In this document: positions 63,259 through 64,000 of the stretch, one piece after another
Numbering within the stretch: position 1 is the first letter of the stretch
Layout: each line of letters opens with the position of its first letter
Assembly (NCBI GenBank): GCA_030142905.1
Contig: JASJOG010000295.1
Coordinates: 271,282 to 335,281, forward strand
Length of the DNA stretch: 64,000 bases
Direction of reading: 5' to 3'
Origin: Heliopora coerulea
Taxonomy: Eukaryota > Cnidaria > Anthozoa > Scleralcyonacea > Helioporidae
The notes under the pieces: model-generated
Seen by the model: the letters and a program-made list of their open reading frames with translations, nothing else
Told to the model about the DNA's origin: nothing
The model's database searches: none
Made by a program: the position numbers and the translations under genes

Positions 63259-63710
63259 GGTCAGATGAAATACAAAGGTAAGAACACTAATCTATCCATA
63301 TAGGGGCTTTTTTCCCCGGGTCTCCGTCTAAGTTTTCTTCTGGAGGGGGTGCTTGGTGCCGAGGGTCTCCTTAACCGGTGTACTTGACGCCCCAAGTGCT
63401 CTCCCCTTTTATGTTTTATTATTTGCGAGGGAGGGCCCAGTACCGAGGGTCTCCTTAACCGGTGTACTTGACGTCCTGAGCACTTTCTCGCCTTTACATG
63501 ATTATTATTTGCTTGGACGTCTGCGGACTAAGGCCACGTTTCACCGCCAGACACCTTCATTTTCCACCTCACGGTCCGTCGGTGAAACGGCGACGAGATA
63601 CTACGCACTGAGTAGCCGACCGTCCTACCACCTTGTCGTTTCAGGCGTGGAGAGGGTTTCGCGAGCCCTGTAACTCCGTAGCCAGCGATATGCTACCTCC
63701 GTGGATTATC
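63259..63710 (+). other. 3' UTR of U2-targeting element
   Basis: It contains an 84-bp-period duplication (GAGGGTCTCC at 63361 and 63445, followed by TTAACCGGTGTACTTGACG in both). Further on, GCGAGCCC and AGCGATATG-TACCTCC correspond to the 3' UTRs of the ORF1-only elements. No ORF. Confidence 0.65.
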
Positions 63711-63769
63711 CCCCGCTGCACACAGCTCCAGAGGCCCATTGCACCGTCGGGCGCTCACAGCTGTCGGGG
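63711..63769 (+). other. 3' tail structure with CUGCACA bulge and AUUGCAC loop
   Basis: CCCCG 63711-63715 pairs with CGGGG 63765-63769. CTGCACA 63716-63722 is unpaired opposite T63764. CAGCT 63723-63727 pairs with AGCTG 63759-63763. Inside, GCCC 63734-63737 pairs with GGGC 63749-63752 around the 11-nt loop ATTGCACCGTC closed by C-G. U2 stem-loop IV also has an 11-nt loop. Confidence 0.65.
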
Positions 63770-64000
63770 AGAAATTCAAAACAAGATCAAGTGTAGTATC
63801 TGTTCTTATCAGCTTAATATCTGGTATGCCAGGCAACGCCTGGCTCATATATTAAACTGATTTTTGGACCTCGGCCATGGGATTGAAGCTTGCTTCACCC
63901 TGGCCACGGGTTGTCTCGGTCTTGCACTAAATCCGAGTACGGCCCCTTCCCCAAAGGGGAAGAACAACAATAACAATTGAAATGATATGAAAGGAAAACG

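Larger units (their letters stand above)
57754..63782 (+). mobile_element. U2 snRNA-targeting Tx1-like non-LTR retrotransposon
   Basis: 6,029 bp and apparently full length: its 5' junction is the same U2 position as in the ORF1-only elements. It has a leader with ACGAGT/TCGAGT repeats, ORF1, ORF2 overlapping by 4 nt and a 524-bp 3' UTR with structured tail. There is no target duplication. APE-type families that target U2 have been named Keshi; this is a candidate relative. It is the only complete element in the window able to supply replication proteins for this site. Confidence 0.88.
57732..63946 (+). pseudogene. U2: U2 snRNA split between nt 22 and 23
   Basis: Nt 1-22 are at 57732-57753 and nt 23-186 at 63783-63946. 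Confidence 0.9.
1..64000 (+). repeat. U1-5S-U2 tandem array, 1,132-bp monomer
   Basis: The same block (U1, 163-bp spacer, 5S, 109-bp spacer, U2, 391-bp spacer) recurs across the whole window in one orientation. Where no insertion is present the period is exactly 1,132 bp (5S at 28565 and 29697; 32451 and 33583; 56372 and 57504). Larger steps are explained by insertions within U1 or U2. Spacers are almost invariant between units, whereas the inserted elements differ strongly, which indicates concerted evolution of the host array. Linked 5S and U-snRNA arrays have been reported in some crustaceans and bivalves. Confidence 0.95.

Overview
The window is a eukaryotic (animal) tandem array whose basic monomer is 1,132 bp. 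Each monomer carries, all on the + strand, a U1 snRNA gene (164 nt), a 5S rRNA gene (about 119 nt) and a U2 snRNA gene (186 nt). Uninterrupted spacing is visible wherever U2 is intact (for example U1 at 28238 and again at 29370). The 5S sequence looks like a protostome type (arthropod or mollusc); I cannot name the species. Twenty U1 and 5S positions and 21 U2 positions fall in the window. There is no ordinary host protein gene.

The array is heavily colonised by site-specific non-LTR retrotransposons and their non-autonomous partners, all inserted in sense. Three target sites are used. (1) U1 after nt 18: two complete two-ORF APE-type (Tx1/L1-like) elements, 12584-19719 and 41755-49010, each with a 16-nt target-site duplication. 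(2) U2 between nt 22 and 23, with no duplication: one complete two-ORF APE-type element (57754-63782), eight ORF1-only elements (7480, 21427, 26141, 29947, 33833, 36696, 39450, 49586) and three non-coding elements that start in 5S sequence and end at this U2 site (24123, 53316, 54602). (3) U2 after nt 57, with a 19-nt duplication: the 3' end of a restriction-like-endonuclease type element (1-388) and three single-ORF elements (1540, 4615, 10270) encoding an unrecognised zinc-finger protein. Sixteen of 21 U2 genes are interrupted, two of 20 U1 genes are split, and three of 20 5S genes lack their 3' end. Only five U2 genes are intact (20273, 28793, 32679, 52318, 56600).

How the parts fit together: autonomous and non-autonomous members at one site share 3' tails, so the short elements can plausibly be copied by the reverse transcriptase of the long ones. 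The most striking observation is in these tails. The U1-targeting element ends in a long hairpin with a 7-nt AUUGCAC bulge. The U2-nt-22 elements end in hairpins with a (C/U)UGCAC(A) bulge opposite one or two nucleotides, most with an inner hairpin whose loop reads AUUGCAC or a close variant. AUUGCAC is the U1A/SNF recognition sequence in U1 stem-loop II, and U2 stem-loop IV carries the related U2B'' site; both loops are present in this array (AUUGCAC in U1, CUUGCAC in U2). The retroelements therefore appear to carry copies of a snRNP-protein binding element in the RNA region normally read by the reverse transcriptase. The elements at the third site lack it.

Limits: everything was read by eye. 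The monomers are nearly identical, so copy order depends on the assembly. Family names (Tx1, Keshi, Utopia, SINE3) come from general knowledge and were not searched.
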